Assembly (NCBI GenBank): GCA_964410675.1
Contig: CAYPIB010000102.1
Span: 1 to 8,928 of the forward strand
Reading direction: 5' to 3'
Source of the DNA: RGIG3040 sp964410675
GTDB lineage: Bacteria; Bacillota; Clostridia; Lachnospirales; Lachnospiraceae
Length of the DNA stretch: 8,928 bases
Made by a program: the position numbers and the translations under genes. Of the stretch, positions 1-5,936 are shown piece by piece (within the stretch, counting starts at the first letter, position 1; every line of letters starts with the position of its first letter). The notes under the pieces were generated by a model. The model saw nothing but the letters and a program-made list of their open reading frames with translations, was not told the DNA's origin and did no database searches.

Positions 1-50
1 AATAAGGCCTTTTTTCCAATACGTAATGTTACATTATTTGCACTAATCAT
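1..50 (-). CDS. ABC-F family ATPase, first 16 codons only
   Basis: Reading the minus strand from an ATG at 50-48 gives MISANNVTLRIGKKAL before the window ends. This closely resembles the usual N-terminus of bacterial ABC-F proteins (YkpA/YbiT type), soluble proteins with two ATPase domains that act on the ribosome; some confer antibiotic protection. The fragment is the first beta strand of ABC domain 1, before the Walker A loop, so no catalytic motif can be seen. A purine-rich AAGAAAGG at 68-61 lies 10 bases upstream and is a plausible, slightly distant ribosome binding site. The gene is co-directional with the diguanylate cyclase but separated from it by a terminator, so it probably has its own promoter in 51-202. 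The call rests only on N-terminal similarity, and the subfamily cannot be told. Confidence 0.72.
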   Translation of the reverse strand, partial: MISANNVTLRIGKKAL

Positions 51-133
51 AAAATAAAATCCTTTCTTTCTATTGCTTATTTTCATTAATTCCTATATTT
101 TATAAGGGTAAAAAAATCCCACGGTCTCTATTC

Positions 134-173
134 TACATGAAAAAATTAGGTTTGTACATATAGGAATCATGTA
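134..173. repeat. short inverted repeat in the leader of the ABC-F gene
   Basis: TACATGA (134-140) and TCATGTA (167-173) are perfect 7-base inverted copies 26 bases apart, between the cyclase terminator and the ABC-F start. They could form a weak hairpin in the ABC-F leader or be half-sites for a regulator. The surrounding sequence is AT-rich, so chance is possible. I found no convincing -35/-10 pair here. Confidence 0.3.
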
Positions 174-202
174 AAAAGTAACAAAAAAGCAGGATTTAGG
201 CG

Positions 203-233
203 AAAAAAAACAGATGGTTTAATAAACCACCTG
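203..233 (-). terminator. intrinsic terminator of the diguanylate cyclase gene, overlapping its stop codon
   Basis: On the minus strand CAGGTGGTT (233-225) and AACCATCTG (219-211) pair over 9 positions with one G-U pair and a TATTA loop, followed at once by eight T residues (210-203). This is a textbook rho-independent terminator. The last codons (Gln-Val-Val-Tyr) and the TAA stop at 221-219 lie inside the hairpin. It separates the yjfB-cyclase unit from the ABC-F gene. Confidence 0.88.
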
Positions 234-1337
234 GTTTTTACCGTTTTGTTTTCCTTTGTATAAATTTTCATCAGCCAGCTGTATGAGTCGGTCGATGCTG
301 AAGCCGGGCATATATTCCATTACACCAAAGGTCATTGTGACAGAAACAGCAATGTTGTCTCTTATATCTTCAACAACTGATTCTTGAATCTGGATACGAA
401 TACGATCAGTTACTTTAGAGGCAATTTCTTTATTGGCATTGATAATTAAAAGAAATTCTTCGCCGCCCCAACGGCAGACATGGTCACCGTTACGCATTTG
501 GTTTTTTAGAATATTTGCAACATTTATAAGTACTTTATCTCCAAAGTCATGCCCATATGTATCGTTCACTTTTTTAAAATCATCAATATCACCAATAATA
601 ATGCTGTAAATAGTACCCTTTGATTTAGCTATATCCATTGTAGCGGCTAAGTGCATTTTCATTGAACGGCGGTTGCAAAGCTGAGTTAATGGATCCAAAC
701 TGGCAATCGTATCTAACTGGGAATTTTCGTTTTCAAGCGTCTTTTGAATATGCTTAATTTCTAAGGCATATAAAAATGAGAACAGTACTTGAAAACTAAA
801 AGTTAAAACAGAATTAAAAAAGTACATAAGGGAAATAATATTGCTGTTTATTTTTCCTTCAAATATAATGGGACCATGGTTTGTATAAATACGTACACCG
901 ACATAAACAAAGCAGGCAATAGTCGTATAAATGGCAGGCAATGCTAAATTACCGTATATGTTTGGGGAAGAGAAAAACAAATAAAATAAAACCGGCGGAA
1001 TTGCATAAAGGTAAATCATAAACCCGTAATCCCATCCAAGGAGAACGGTTGATAAAGAAGCATAAAAGAGTATTTCTGTAAAAGCAATATTAAGATATAG
1101 TAAATACCGCTTTTTTGACCATAATTTCATAACCTGGTGCAGCAAGTAACCGTAAAGTGCTGCACTAAAGGCATTATAAATGCAAAGTACAAGTATATTA
1201 CAGATAAAAAAGAATATCGCAAAAAATAAATGTACTGTACATAAAACTGCAAGAATAATGTAATACTTATGGTCTTCACTAATGGAACGCTCATGGCGTA
1301 AAATTTTAAGACATTCTTTTTTGACTCTATTAAACAT
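219..1337 (-). CDS. membrane-bound diguanylate cyclase (GGDEF domain)
   Basis: The 372-residue protein should make cyclic di-GMP from two GTP at the inner face of the membrane. Residues about 26-192 hold roughly six hydrophobic segments with no recognisable extracellular sensor, so the ligand is unknown. A short linker rich in charged residues (193-210) leads to the GGDEF domain: DPLT at 215-218, metal-binding GDIDDF from 249, ND at 258-259, YGHDFGD at 261-267, and an intact RWGGEEF with the signature at 291-295. RNGD at 282-285 lies exactly five residues before GGEEF, which matches the RxxD product-inhibition site. No EAL or HD-GYP domain is present, so only synthesis is expected. The ATG at 1337 has a weak TGGGA six bases upstream; the next in-frame Met is residue 70, inside the membrane part, so this start is preferred. 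The yjfB-like gene lies 46 bp upstream on the same strand. Confidence 0.93.
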   Translation of the reverse strand: MFNRVKKECLKILRHERSISEDHKYYIILAVLCTVHLFFAIFFFICNILVLCIYNAFSAALYGYLLHQVMKLWSKKRYLLYLNIAFTEILFYASLSTVLLGWDYGFMIYLYAIPPVLFYLFFSSPNIYGNLALPAIYTTIACFVYVGVRIYTNHGPIIFEGKINSNIISLMYFFNSVLTFSFQVLFSFLYALEIKHIQKTLENENSQLDTIASLDPLTQLCNRRSMKMHLAATMDIAKSKGTIYSIIIGDIDDFKKVNDTYGHDFGDKVLINVANILKNQMRNGDHVCRWGGEEFLLIINANKEIASKVTDRIRIQIQESVVEDIRDNIAVSVTMTFGVMEYMPGFSIDRLIQLADENLYKGKQNGKNQVVY

Positions 1338-1369
1338 AATTAATCCCAGCCATTCTTATAGTATTTATG

Positions 1370-1379
1370 TTACCGGTAA
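1370..1379. repeat. 10-bp perfect palindrome between yjfB-like gene and cyclase
   Basis: TTACCGGTAA is fully self-complementary and stands out in AT-rich surroundings, 33 bp upstream of the cyclase start and 5 bp past the yjfB-like stop. It could be an operator or the core of a small hairpin. No factor can be assigned. Confidence 0.3.
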
Positions 1380-1383
1380 AGTA

Positions 1384-1575
1384 CTAGAGTGATATGTCGA
1401 TATTTGCTCCAAGAGACGGGTAAACAGAACGTTCCAGGGAAGCAGTATCAATCATATCAGTTAAATGAGTGCCAAACGATTCACTAACTGAAATGGATTT
1501 ATCCAGCATAGCGATACCAACATCAGTTTGTACATTGTGTTGCGCCAGTGCCATTGACATAGCAGTAATATCCAT
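1384..1575 (-). CDS. yjfB: YjfB-like putative motility protein
   Basis: This 63-residue protein matches the YjfB family (Pfam 'putative motility protein') by its opening MDITAMSMALAQ, central VGIAMLDKSI and closing PSLGANIDISL, which correspond to the family's N-terminal MDIA-type helix, middle VGIALL-type segment and C-terminal LGxNIDI tail. The molecular function of the family is not known; members occur in flagellated Firmicutes. There is no signal peptide or membrane segment, so it is probably cytosolic. The start is fixed by an AGGAGG at 1589-1584, eight bases before the ATG. Length is normal for the family. It is the first gene of a probable two-gene unit with the diguanylate cyclase, linking motility and cyclic di-GMP by context (inference). 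No flagellar sigma (SigD) promoter could be recognised upstream. Confidence 0.82.
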   Translation of the reverse strand: MDITAMSMALAQHNVQTDVGIAMLDKSISVSESFGTHLTDMIDTASLERSVYPSLGANIDISL

Positions 1576-1623
1576 AAATTTAACCTCCTGACAATATAAA
1601 TTTCGATTATTGTATATAAGAAT

Positions 1624-1652
1624 ATAGTACCACTTTTAATTGTAAAAAGCAA
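1624..1652 (-). promoter_or_regulatory. possible promoter of the yjfB-like gene
   Basis: On the minus strand TTGCTT (1652-1647) and TACTAT (1629-1624) are separated by 17 bases, each matching four of six positions of the vegetative -35 and -10 boxes. Transcription would begin about 42 bases ahead of the start codon. A perfect TATAAT at 1661-1656 also lies here but lacks a well-spaced -35. AT-richness makes both calls weak. Confidence 0.3.
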
Positions 1653-1779
1653 GAAATTATAACTATACTACTTAATTTATTGTCTTGCTCTCTAAAGTAA
1701 GCTTTCCGGCATTTTTATGTCCACGAAGCTATTTAGAGATTACCCAATCTCATATAGTATTTATCATGAATTTGGATAT

Positions 1780-1829
1780 AAATCAATGTTCAGATTGCAG
1801 AGATAAATCTGAATTATGTGCATTGATTT
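1780..1829. repeat. long imperfect hairpin with a 7-base bulge
   Basis: AAATCAATG (1780-1788) pairs with CATTGATTT (1821-1829), and the adjoining TTCAGATT (1789-1796) pairs with AATCTGAA (1806-1813), around a 9-base loop (1797-1805). Together they form 17 perfect base pairs interrupted only by a 7-base bulge on the 3' side (1814-1820). No T-tract follows on either strand, so it is not a typical terminator. It lies outside the predicted transcripts of both flanking genes, suggesting a binding site, a relic or part of a small RNA. Confidence 0.6.
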
Positions 1830-1997
1830 GAAGATTATTAAGTTAATTAAATTTAATAATTAAGTAAAATAAATATTAAAATAAAGTAATAAAGAATACG
1901 AAAATAAACTAAATTATATAAAAGTAACAAAAAGTAAGGTGAAAACAAAGAAAGTAATGGAACAACTTGTGCAAAACGCAGAAAGTTTTTAAATGCG

Positions 1998-2027
1998 TTG
2001 ACAAAAATAATTGCCTAAATATATCAT
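1998..2027 (+). promoter_or_regulatory. probable promoter of the GH5 mannanase gene
   Basis: A perfect TTGACA (1998-2003) is followed after 18 bases by TATCAT (2022-2027), five of six matches to the vegetative -10 box. Transcription would begin near 2034, leaving a leader of about 64 bases that contains the palindrome at 2054-2063 and the ribosome binding site. Confidence 0.65.
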
Positions 2028-2053
2028 AAATGTAAGCTAATAATTAATTGTTA

Positions 2054-2063
2054 GTCACGTGAC
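2054..2063. repeat. 10-bp perfect palindrome in the mannanase leader
   Basis: GTCACGTGAC is fully self-complementary and lies about 20 bp downstream of the predicted transcription start and 34 bp before the start codon. This is a position where a repressor could block transcription. No regulator gene is adjacent. Confidence 0.35.
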
Positions 2064-2084
2064 GTTAAGCTTAAAACTATATTC

Positions 2085-2090
2085 AGGAGG
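2085..2090 (+). promoter_or_regulatory. ribosome binding site that sets the mannanase start
   Basis: AGGAGG ends seven bases before the ATG at 2098. The open frame extends up to a GTG at 2059, but that codon lacks a ribosome binding site and would place 13 residues ahead of a normal signal peptide. ATG 2098 is the supported start. Confidence 0.85.
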
Positions 2091-2097
2091 AATAGAA

Positions 2098-5000
2098 ATG
2101 AGAAGATGGGGAAGACAAGCGATATCGCTTGCCTTAGCGATAGCTATGGGGCTTACGTCAGCAGTGACAGGTAGTACATTCACTGTGAATGCAGCCAATC
2201 AGACAGAATCAAAAAATGGATTTGTAACAGCAAACGGTACGAAGTTTCAGTTAAACGGAAGCGATTTTTATTATGGGGGAACAAACTGTTATTATTTAAA
2301 TTTCAAACCGGCTAAAGATGCAGATACCGTTTTAGAAAGCGCAGCAGATATGGGAATATCCGTTGTCAGAACATGGGGGCATTTGGATGTTGGAACAAAG
2401 ACCGGCAGAACGGATGGAAACGGATATCAGGTATTTGAAAACAACGTAGACGGACCGGGACAAAAGGATGGTGTGTATTATCAATATTTTGATGCAGACT
2501 TAGGCAGACCGGTAGTAAATGAAGGAAAAGACGGTCTCCAAAAATTAGACTATGTATTGTATAAGGCACAACAGGAGAATATAAAGGTACTCATTACTTT
2601 TACAAATAACTGGACCGCCTTCGGAGGCATGGAACAGTATGTAAAATGGGCGGGATTGAATCAAAAGGATGAGTTTTATACGAATGCAACGATTAAGCAA
2701 TGGTTCAAGGACTATATTAAAACGATGTTAAATCATATAAATCCATATACAGGGGTTGCTTATAAGGATGACCCGACAATTTTTGCATGGGAATTAGCGA
2801 ATGAACCAAGATGTGACCGAGCAGACCCGGATTGTTCCAAGCAGATTGTATACAAATGGGCAAGTGAAATGTCTAAGTATATCAAGAGCATTGACGCGAA
2901 TCATATGGTAGCTGTAGGAGATGAAGGTTTCTTTAATTTTGATGATGTTTCGCATCTGCCGGAGGGCGGTGATTATTCCGCATGGTGGGTATGGAGAGGA
3001 ATGTCAGGAATGGATTATGCCAAGCTTATGACGATACCGGAAATTGATTTCGGAACTCCTCATATTTATTTGCAGGATTGGAACTTTAAAGACAAGACAA
3101 CAATTAACACATGGTTGAATTTACATGCCGAAATAGCACATGAGAACAACAAGCCGGTTATATTGGAGGAATTTGGCTGGAAAGAGCAGGATGGTCAGTC
3201 TTCTTTCAAAACAAGAAATGCATATTTTGAAAATGTATATAACATTTTAGAAGGTAAGGCAAATCCGGATATTGAATACGCGGGCAGTAATTATTGGATG
3301 ATTGCAGATTATATGACAGAGACAGGTGCAGTTTATCCTGATTATGACGGCTATACAGTATGGGCATGTAAGGGACAGAGTACAGAGTCTACAAGGCAGA
3401 TGATCATTGAACACTGTACATATATGAATCATAAAGGTGACAAAAACGGAGTTAATCCCGGGACTTTTGAAGTAGACATTAAAGATGTAAAAGAGAAGTC
3501 TGTTACTGTAACATTGCAGAGCGGAGCATCATTAGGAGAACTTACATTAGACGGAAAAACTTTACAGAAAGGTACAGATTATTCTGTTAATGGAACAAGT
3601 GTAACCTTCAAGACAAGTTTTCTTTCAAAGTTAGATGAAGGTGGGCATTGTGTGATATTTAAGGTTTCAAAAGGTAATTCGCCGGAGCTTATCATCAATG
3701 TCAAAGATTCAAGCATAACCAGTGCTGTCGCTTTGGAAGATACATTTGTATTTGATAAAAATCCTAAAGTGGCAAAAGATATTATAGTGTCGGTGCAAGT
3801 AAATGACGGGGGCGTTTTGAAGGGTGTAAATCTTCGTAAGGGAGAAGAAAAAACCGCACTTAATCAAGGAAGTGAATATGAATATGCAGGCGGAAAGGTT
3901 ACAATTAAGGCGGATTATTTGAAAACTCTTTCTGAAACAAAGGCAATTTTTGAACTAGATTTTGAAAAAGGCACTGATCCGCTAGTAGCAGTAAATTACA
4001 TTGATACAACAGGCGATGATACAGTAGATGATTTTGATGGATATTCTGACAATGGCTCATTATCTTCCGCTTGGGTTAGAAATGGAAACGGTGACAGTAT
4101 GTCATCCAGCCTCGTGGAAATAAACGGCTCCAAAGCAATGAAACTTGACTATTCACTTGGCGGAAATAATTATGCAGGTGTGCAGAAATCACTTGGGCAA
4201 TTGAATTTGAGTGAATTTGATGGTTTAGAATTCTGGTATCAGCCGGATGGATCGAAAAATACATTGACAATTCAAATGCATGATGCCGAGGATGTTTACT
4301 GGGAAGCACAGAGAGAGCTCAGTACAAAAGATGCAGGAAGCATTCGTATTGCATTTTCGGAATTTGCTCCAAAAGAAGGATACGGACGGCCAAGCGGCAG
4401 CATAGGTGATGCATTATTCCATGACTTTGCAATTTATGTTGGTACTAGTCAGAATACAGAACGCACAAGCGGTTCGTTATCGTTTGATAATATTGTAGCT
4501 TATTCAGGCGAAGGTCCTGAGATTATTGCTGTTCAAAGTGTAGCATTGGATCAGACAGAAGTTACCTTGAATAAAGGTGAAAGCGTTCAGCTGAAAGCAA
4601 CTGTTTTACCGGAAAATGCAACAAATAAAAATGTAATATGGTCCTCTGATAATTCTAATATAGCAGAAGTGAAAGATGGAAAAGTAACGGCAAACAGTGA
4701 AGGAACTGCAACGATTCAGGTTGTTACAAAGGACGGTAATAAACAAGCAGTTTGCCGTGTGACAGTAAACAAAGGTGAAGTCGACACGGATTATATAGTG
4801 ATTGATGATTTTGCTTCCGGTCTTAACAGATGGAACGCAGAGGCGGGCTATGATTACAGTGCAGGAAAGGATAATCCGCAATATACTGACGGAAGACCAA
4901 GTGATTGGGCAGGGGTTTCCCATGATAGTAACCAAAAGGCTCTTAAAATGGATTTAAATTATTCAAAGAACAGCGGCAGCTCATGGAGCGAGGCAAAAAT

Positions 5001-5319
5001 CGGCAAGTGGTTTGATTATCCGTATTTAGATACGAGTCAGGCAAGTGAGCTTTGCTATACTGTTACTTATCCAAAAGAGTTTAAGGATTTTGCGATTAAG
5101 GTGTATGCCAGCAATGAGGGCAGAACTGTAATTGATACAGAGGCATCTTTGCAAGATATTAAGGATAACGGAGACGGAACGTTAACTGGGACAGTGAGAG
5201 TATCGCTTAATCAGTCGGGCGAAAACATTCAATTCTTATGTTTAGGAATTGCAGGAAAGTATACGAATTTTGTTGGTACTGTTTATATTGATGATATAAG
5301 ACTGACAAAAGCAAAATAA
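2098..5319 (+). CDS. secreted multidomain GH5 beta-mannanase with carbohydrate-binding modules
   Basis: This 1073-residue enzyme probably cleaves internal beta-1,4 links of mannan outside the cell. Residues 1-33 are a signal peptide (MRRWGRQ, hydrophobic core, probable cleavage near VNAA). Residues about 39-445 form a GH5 domain resembling the GH5_7 mannanase branch: Arg91 in RTWG, acid/base Glu236 in WELANEP, FGTPHIY at 319-325, and nucleophile Glu358 in LEEFGW. Two X2-like modules follow (about 456-537 and 541-637, each with a 'DY/EY..G..VT.K..(F/Y)L..L' pattern). Then come a CBM11-like beta-sandwich (642-803), a Big_2 Ig-like domain (812-891) and a C-terminal domain (898-1073) resembling mannan-binding CBM23/CBM27 modules. 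There is no dockerin, SLH domain or sortase signal, so a free or glycan-bound enzyme is expected. Substrate is inferred; another beta-glucan or glucomannan is possible. It is a single-gene unit with its own promoter. Confidence 0.88.
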   Translation: MRRWGRQAISLALAIAMGLTSAVTGSTFTVNAANQTESKNGFVTANGTKFQLNGSDFYYGGTNCYYLNFKPAKDADTVLESAADMGISVVRTWGHLDVGTKTGRTDGNGYQVFENNVDGPGQKDGVYYQYFDADLGRPVVNEGKDGLQKLDYVLYKAQQENIKVLITFTNNWTAFGGMEQYVKWAGLNQKDEFYTNATIKQWFKDYIKTMLNHINPYTGVAYKDDPTIFAWELANEPRCDRADPDCSKQIVYKWASEMSKYIKSIDANHMVAVGDEGFFNFDDVSHLPEGGDYSAWWVWRGMSGMDYAKLMTIPEIDFGTPHIYLQDWNFKDKTTINTWLNLHAEIAHENNKPVILEEFGWKEQDGQSSFKTRNAYFENVYNILEGKANPDIEYAGSNYWMIADYMTETGAVYPDYDGYTVWACKGQSTESTRQMIIEHCTYMNHKGDKNGVNPGTFEVDIKDVKEKSVTVTLQSGASLGELTLDGKTLQKGTDYSVNGTSVTFKTSFLSKLDEGGHCVIFKVSKGNSPELIINVKDSSITSAVALEDTFVFDKNPKVAKDIIVSVQVNDGGVLKGVNLRKGEEKTALNQGSEYEYAGGKVTIKADYLKTLSETKAIFELDFEKGTDPLVAVNYIDTTGDDTVDDFDGYSDNGSLSSAWVRNGNGDSMSSSLVEINGSKAMKLDYSLGGNNYAGVQKSLGQLNLSEFDGLEFWYQPDGSKNTLTIQMHDAEDVYWEAQRELSTKDAGSIRIAFSEFAPKEGYGRPSGSIGDALFHDFAIYVGTSQNTERTSGSLSFDNIVAYSGEGPEIIAVQSVALDQTEVTLNKGESVQLKATVLPENATNKNVIWSSDNSNIAEVKDGKVTANSEGTATIQVVTKDGNKQAVCRVTVNKGEVDTDYIVIDDFASGLNRWNAEAGYDYSAGKDNPQYTDGRPSDWAGVSHDSNQKALKMDLNYSKNSGSSWSEAKIGKWFDYPYLDTSQASELCYTVTYPKEFKDFAIKVYASNEGRTVIDTEASLQDIKDNGDGTLTGTVRVSLNQSGENIQFLCLGIAGKYTNFVGTVYIDDIRLTKAK

Positions 5320-5338
5320 GAGAAAGACAATATTATGA

Positions 5339-5385
5339 AGGTATCCCTTGGTTATACACTTTTTAGTGTATAGAAAGGGATACCT
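5339..5385 (+). terminator. strong hairpin after the mannanase gene, no U-tract
   Basis: AGGTATCCCTT (5339-5349) pairs perfectly with AAGGGATACCT (5375-5385), and inside it TTATACACT (5352-5360) pairs with AGTGTATAG (5365-5373) around a four-T loop, with a small GG/A internal loop. It begins 19 bases after the stop codon. Neither strand has a T-run next to it, so it may be a non-canonical terminator, a 3'-end protecting hairpin, or a small dispersed palindromic repeat. Confidence 0.55.
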
Positions 5386-5470
5386 CAGCCGCATGATTAA
5401 GACTGGCGGGTCTGATGCCGTAAGTAAGAAAGGGAGATAGAGAGGGCATGAAGAAAAATATATTCAGCAA
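5386..5470. other. spacer without recognisable features
   Basis: Between the hairpin and the trp promoter I see only a purine-rich stretch (about 5425-5455) and an eight-codon frame from ATG 5449 (MKKNIFSN) that ends in the promoter -35 box. Nothing supports translation of that frame. Confidence 0.4.
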
Positions 5471-5499
5471 TTGACAAAAGAAAATGAGAGTGATATAAT
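5471..5499 (+). promoter_or_regulatory. consensus promoter of the trp operon
   Basis: TTGACA (5471-5476) and TATAAT (5494-5499) are both perfect and exactly 17 bases apart, an ideal vegetative sigma promoter. Transcription should begin near 5506, directly ahead of the T-box leader. Such a strong promoter fits control by attenuation rather than by initiation. Confidence 0.92.
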
Positions 5500-5710
5500 T
5501 ACCTAAATAAATTAAAAATCAATGATCAAAAGTAGTACTGCTAGATAGTTTCAGTCCAGAGAACCGGAGTTGGTGAGAACCGGTGTGAGATGCTTGCAGG
5601 AATGGATTTGTGAGATGCCAGGCGAACAATTAAGTAGCTGCAGCCGTAACCTCTACGTTATAAGAGGAGGATATCGAAATTATTTCTGTATCTGCAAGAG
5701 TTAAGATTGA

Positions 5711-5779
5711 ATTGGTGGCGGAAATTTCTGATTGGAAGTTTCTGTTTTTTTATGTTAAGATTTAACTTTTTTCACCAAT
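5711..5779 (+). promoter_or_regulatory. extra branched segment in the T-box leader with a terminator-like hairpin
   Basis: ATTGGTG (5711-5717) can pair with CACCAAT (5773-5779), enclosing two smaller hairpins. The first runs 5719-5744: ten pairs including GAAATTTC with GAAGTTTC and a TGATTG loop, followed at once by seven T residues (5745-5751). The second is GTTAA/TTAAC (5754-5766), followed by six T residues (5767-5772). The first resembles a weak intrinsic terminator. The enclosing stem would sequester it in a three-way junction. Function is inferred only. Confidence 0.5.
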
Positions 5780-5798
5780 CATCTAAAAAAGGGTGGCA

Positions 5799-5850
5799 CC
5801 ACGTTATATACGTCCCTGCAGGGGGTATATAGCGTGGTTTTTTATTTTTT
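5799..5850 (+). terminator. T-box regulated intrinsic terminator
   Basis: CCACG (5799-5803) pairs with CGTGG (5833-5837), and TATATAC (5805-5811) pairs with GTATATA (5825-5831), topped by CCC/GGG around TGCA. TTTTTTATTTTTT (5838-5850) follows. The 5' arm overlaps the T-box sequence, so forming the antiterminator with bound tRNA would disrupt it, as in the known T-box mechanism. Confidence 0.92.
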
Positions 5851-5924
5851 AGGAAACATTTTCTTTGTTCTTAATCTTAAAAAAGTCCCTTGTTTTAAAT
5901 GCTGAAATTTGTTTGCCTCTAAAA

Positions 5925-5931
5925 AAGGAGG
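5925..5931 (+). promoter_or_regulatory. ribosome binding site that sets the trpE start
   Basis: AAGGAGG ends five bases before the ATG at 5937. The open frame continues upstream to a TTG at 5865, but those 24 codons fall just after the T-box terminator and do not resemble TrpE. A second ATG at 5932 meets a stop after two codons. Confidence 0.88.
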
Positions 5932-5936
5932 ATGTC

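Larger units (their letters stand above)
1576..2097. other. AT-rich divergent intergenic region
   Basis: About 520 bp without a supportable gene lie between the diverging yjfB-like and mannanase genes. Composition is strikingly AT-rich, with a nearly pure A/T stretch from about 1830 to 1925 and several A-rich AAAGTAA repeats around 1880-1960. It holds the long bulged hairpin at 1780-1829, a good promoter at 1998-2027 and a palindrome at 2054-2063, listed separately. I looked for a CcpA-type operator ahead of the mannanase gene and found none with correct spacing. Confidence 0.6.
5506..5850 (+). promoter_or_regulatory. T-box leader of the trp operon, tRNA-Trp specific
   Basis: This cis-acting RNA senses uncharged tRNA and switches between antiterminator and terminator. 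The conserved T-box AGGGTGGCACCACG lies at 5790-5803. Stem I covers about 5528-5620; its apical part has ACCGG/CCGGT arms around 5572. The specifier is read as UGG (Trp) at 5603-5605 within GAATGGA, on the 3' side of stem I. CCTCT/AGAGG (5650-5654 with 5663-5667) fits stem III. The UGGC bulge (5794-5797) would pair with a tRNA ending GCCA, matching the G discriminator usual for bacterial tRNA-Trp. The leader is long because of an extra branched segment at 5711-5779, listed separately. Low charged tRNA-Trp should allow read-through into trpEGFB. Confidence 0.93.

Noticed and set aside
1..16. AAGGCCTTTTTT at the left edge read as the tail of a plus-strand terminator
   Set aside because: On the minus strand the same bases encode Gly-Lys-Lys-Ala-Leu of the ABC-F N-terminus, which explains them better.
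1461..1652. Minus-strand frame of 63 codons overlapping the yjfB-like gene
   Set aside because: The overlapping frame has no family resemblance and no good ribosome binding site, while the YjfB-like frame has both.
1700..1740. Flagellar sigma factor promoter for the yjfB-like gene (TAAA with GCCGGAAA on the minus strand)
   Set aside because: The spacing is 21 bases instead of about 15 and the -10 match is partial.
1965..1985. Possible catabolite-repression operator near GCAAAACGCAG
   Set aside because: The spacing between the TG, AA, CG and CA positions does not match the known consensus.
2059..2097. Upstream GTG start for the mannanase
   Set aside because: There is no ribosome binding site before it, and it would add 13 residues ahead of a well-formed signal peptide; AGGAGG points to ATG 2098.
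4606..4935. Open frame of 109 codons on the minus strand inside the mannanase gene
   Set aside because: It has no ribosome binding site or recognisable domain and mirrors the coding pattern of the opposite strand. The other opposite-strand frames inside the mannanase and trp genes were rejected likewise.
5449..5475. Eight-codon frame (MKKNIFSN) as a possible trp leader peptide
   Set aside because: It lies upstream of the trp promoter, contains no Trp codon and would not be on the trp transcript; the leader is a T-box.
5865..5936. Upstream TTG start for trpE adding 24 codons
   Set aside because: These codons show no resemblance to TrpE, lie just after the T-box terminator and lack a ribosome binding site; AAGGAGG points to ATG 5937.
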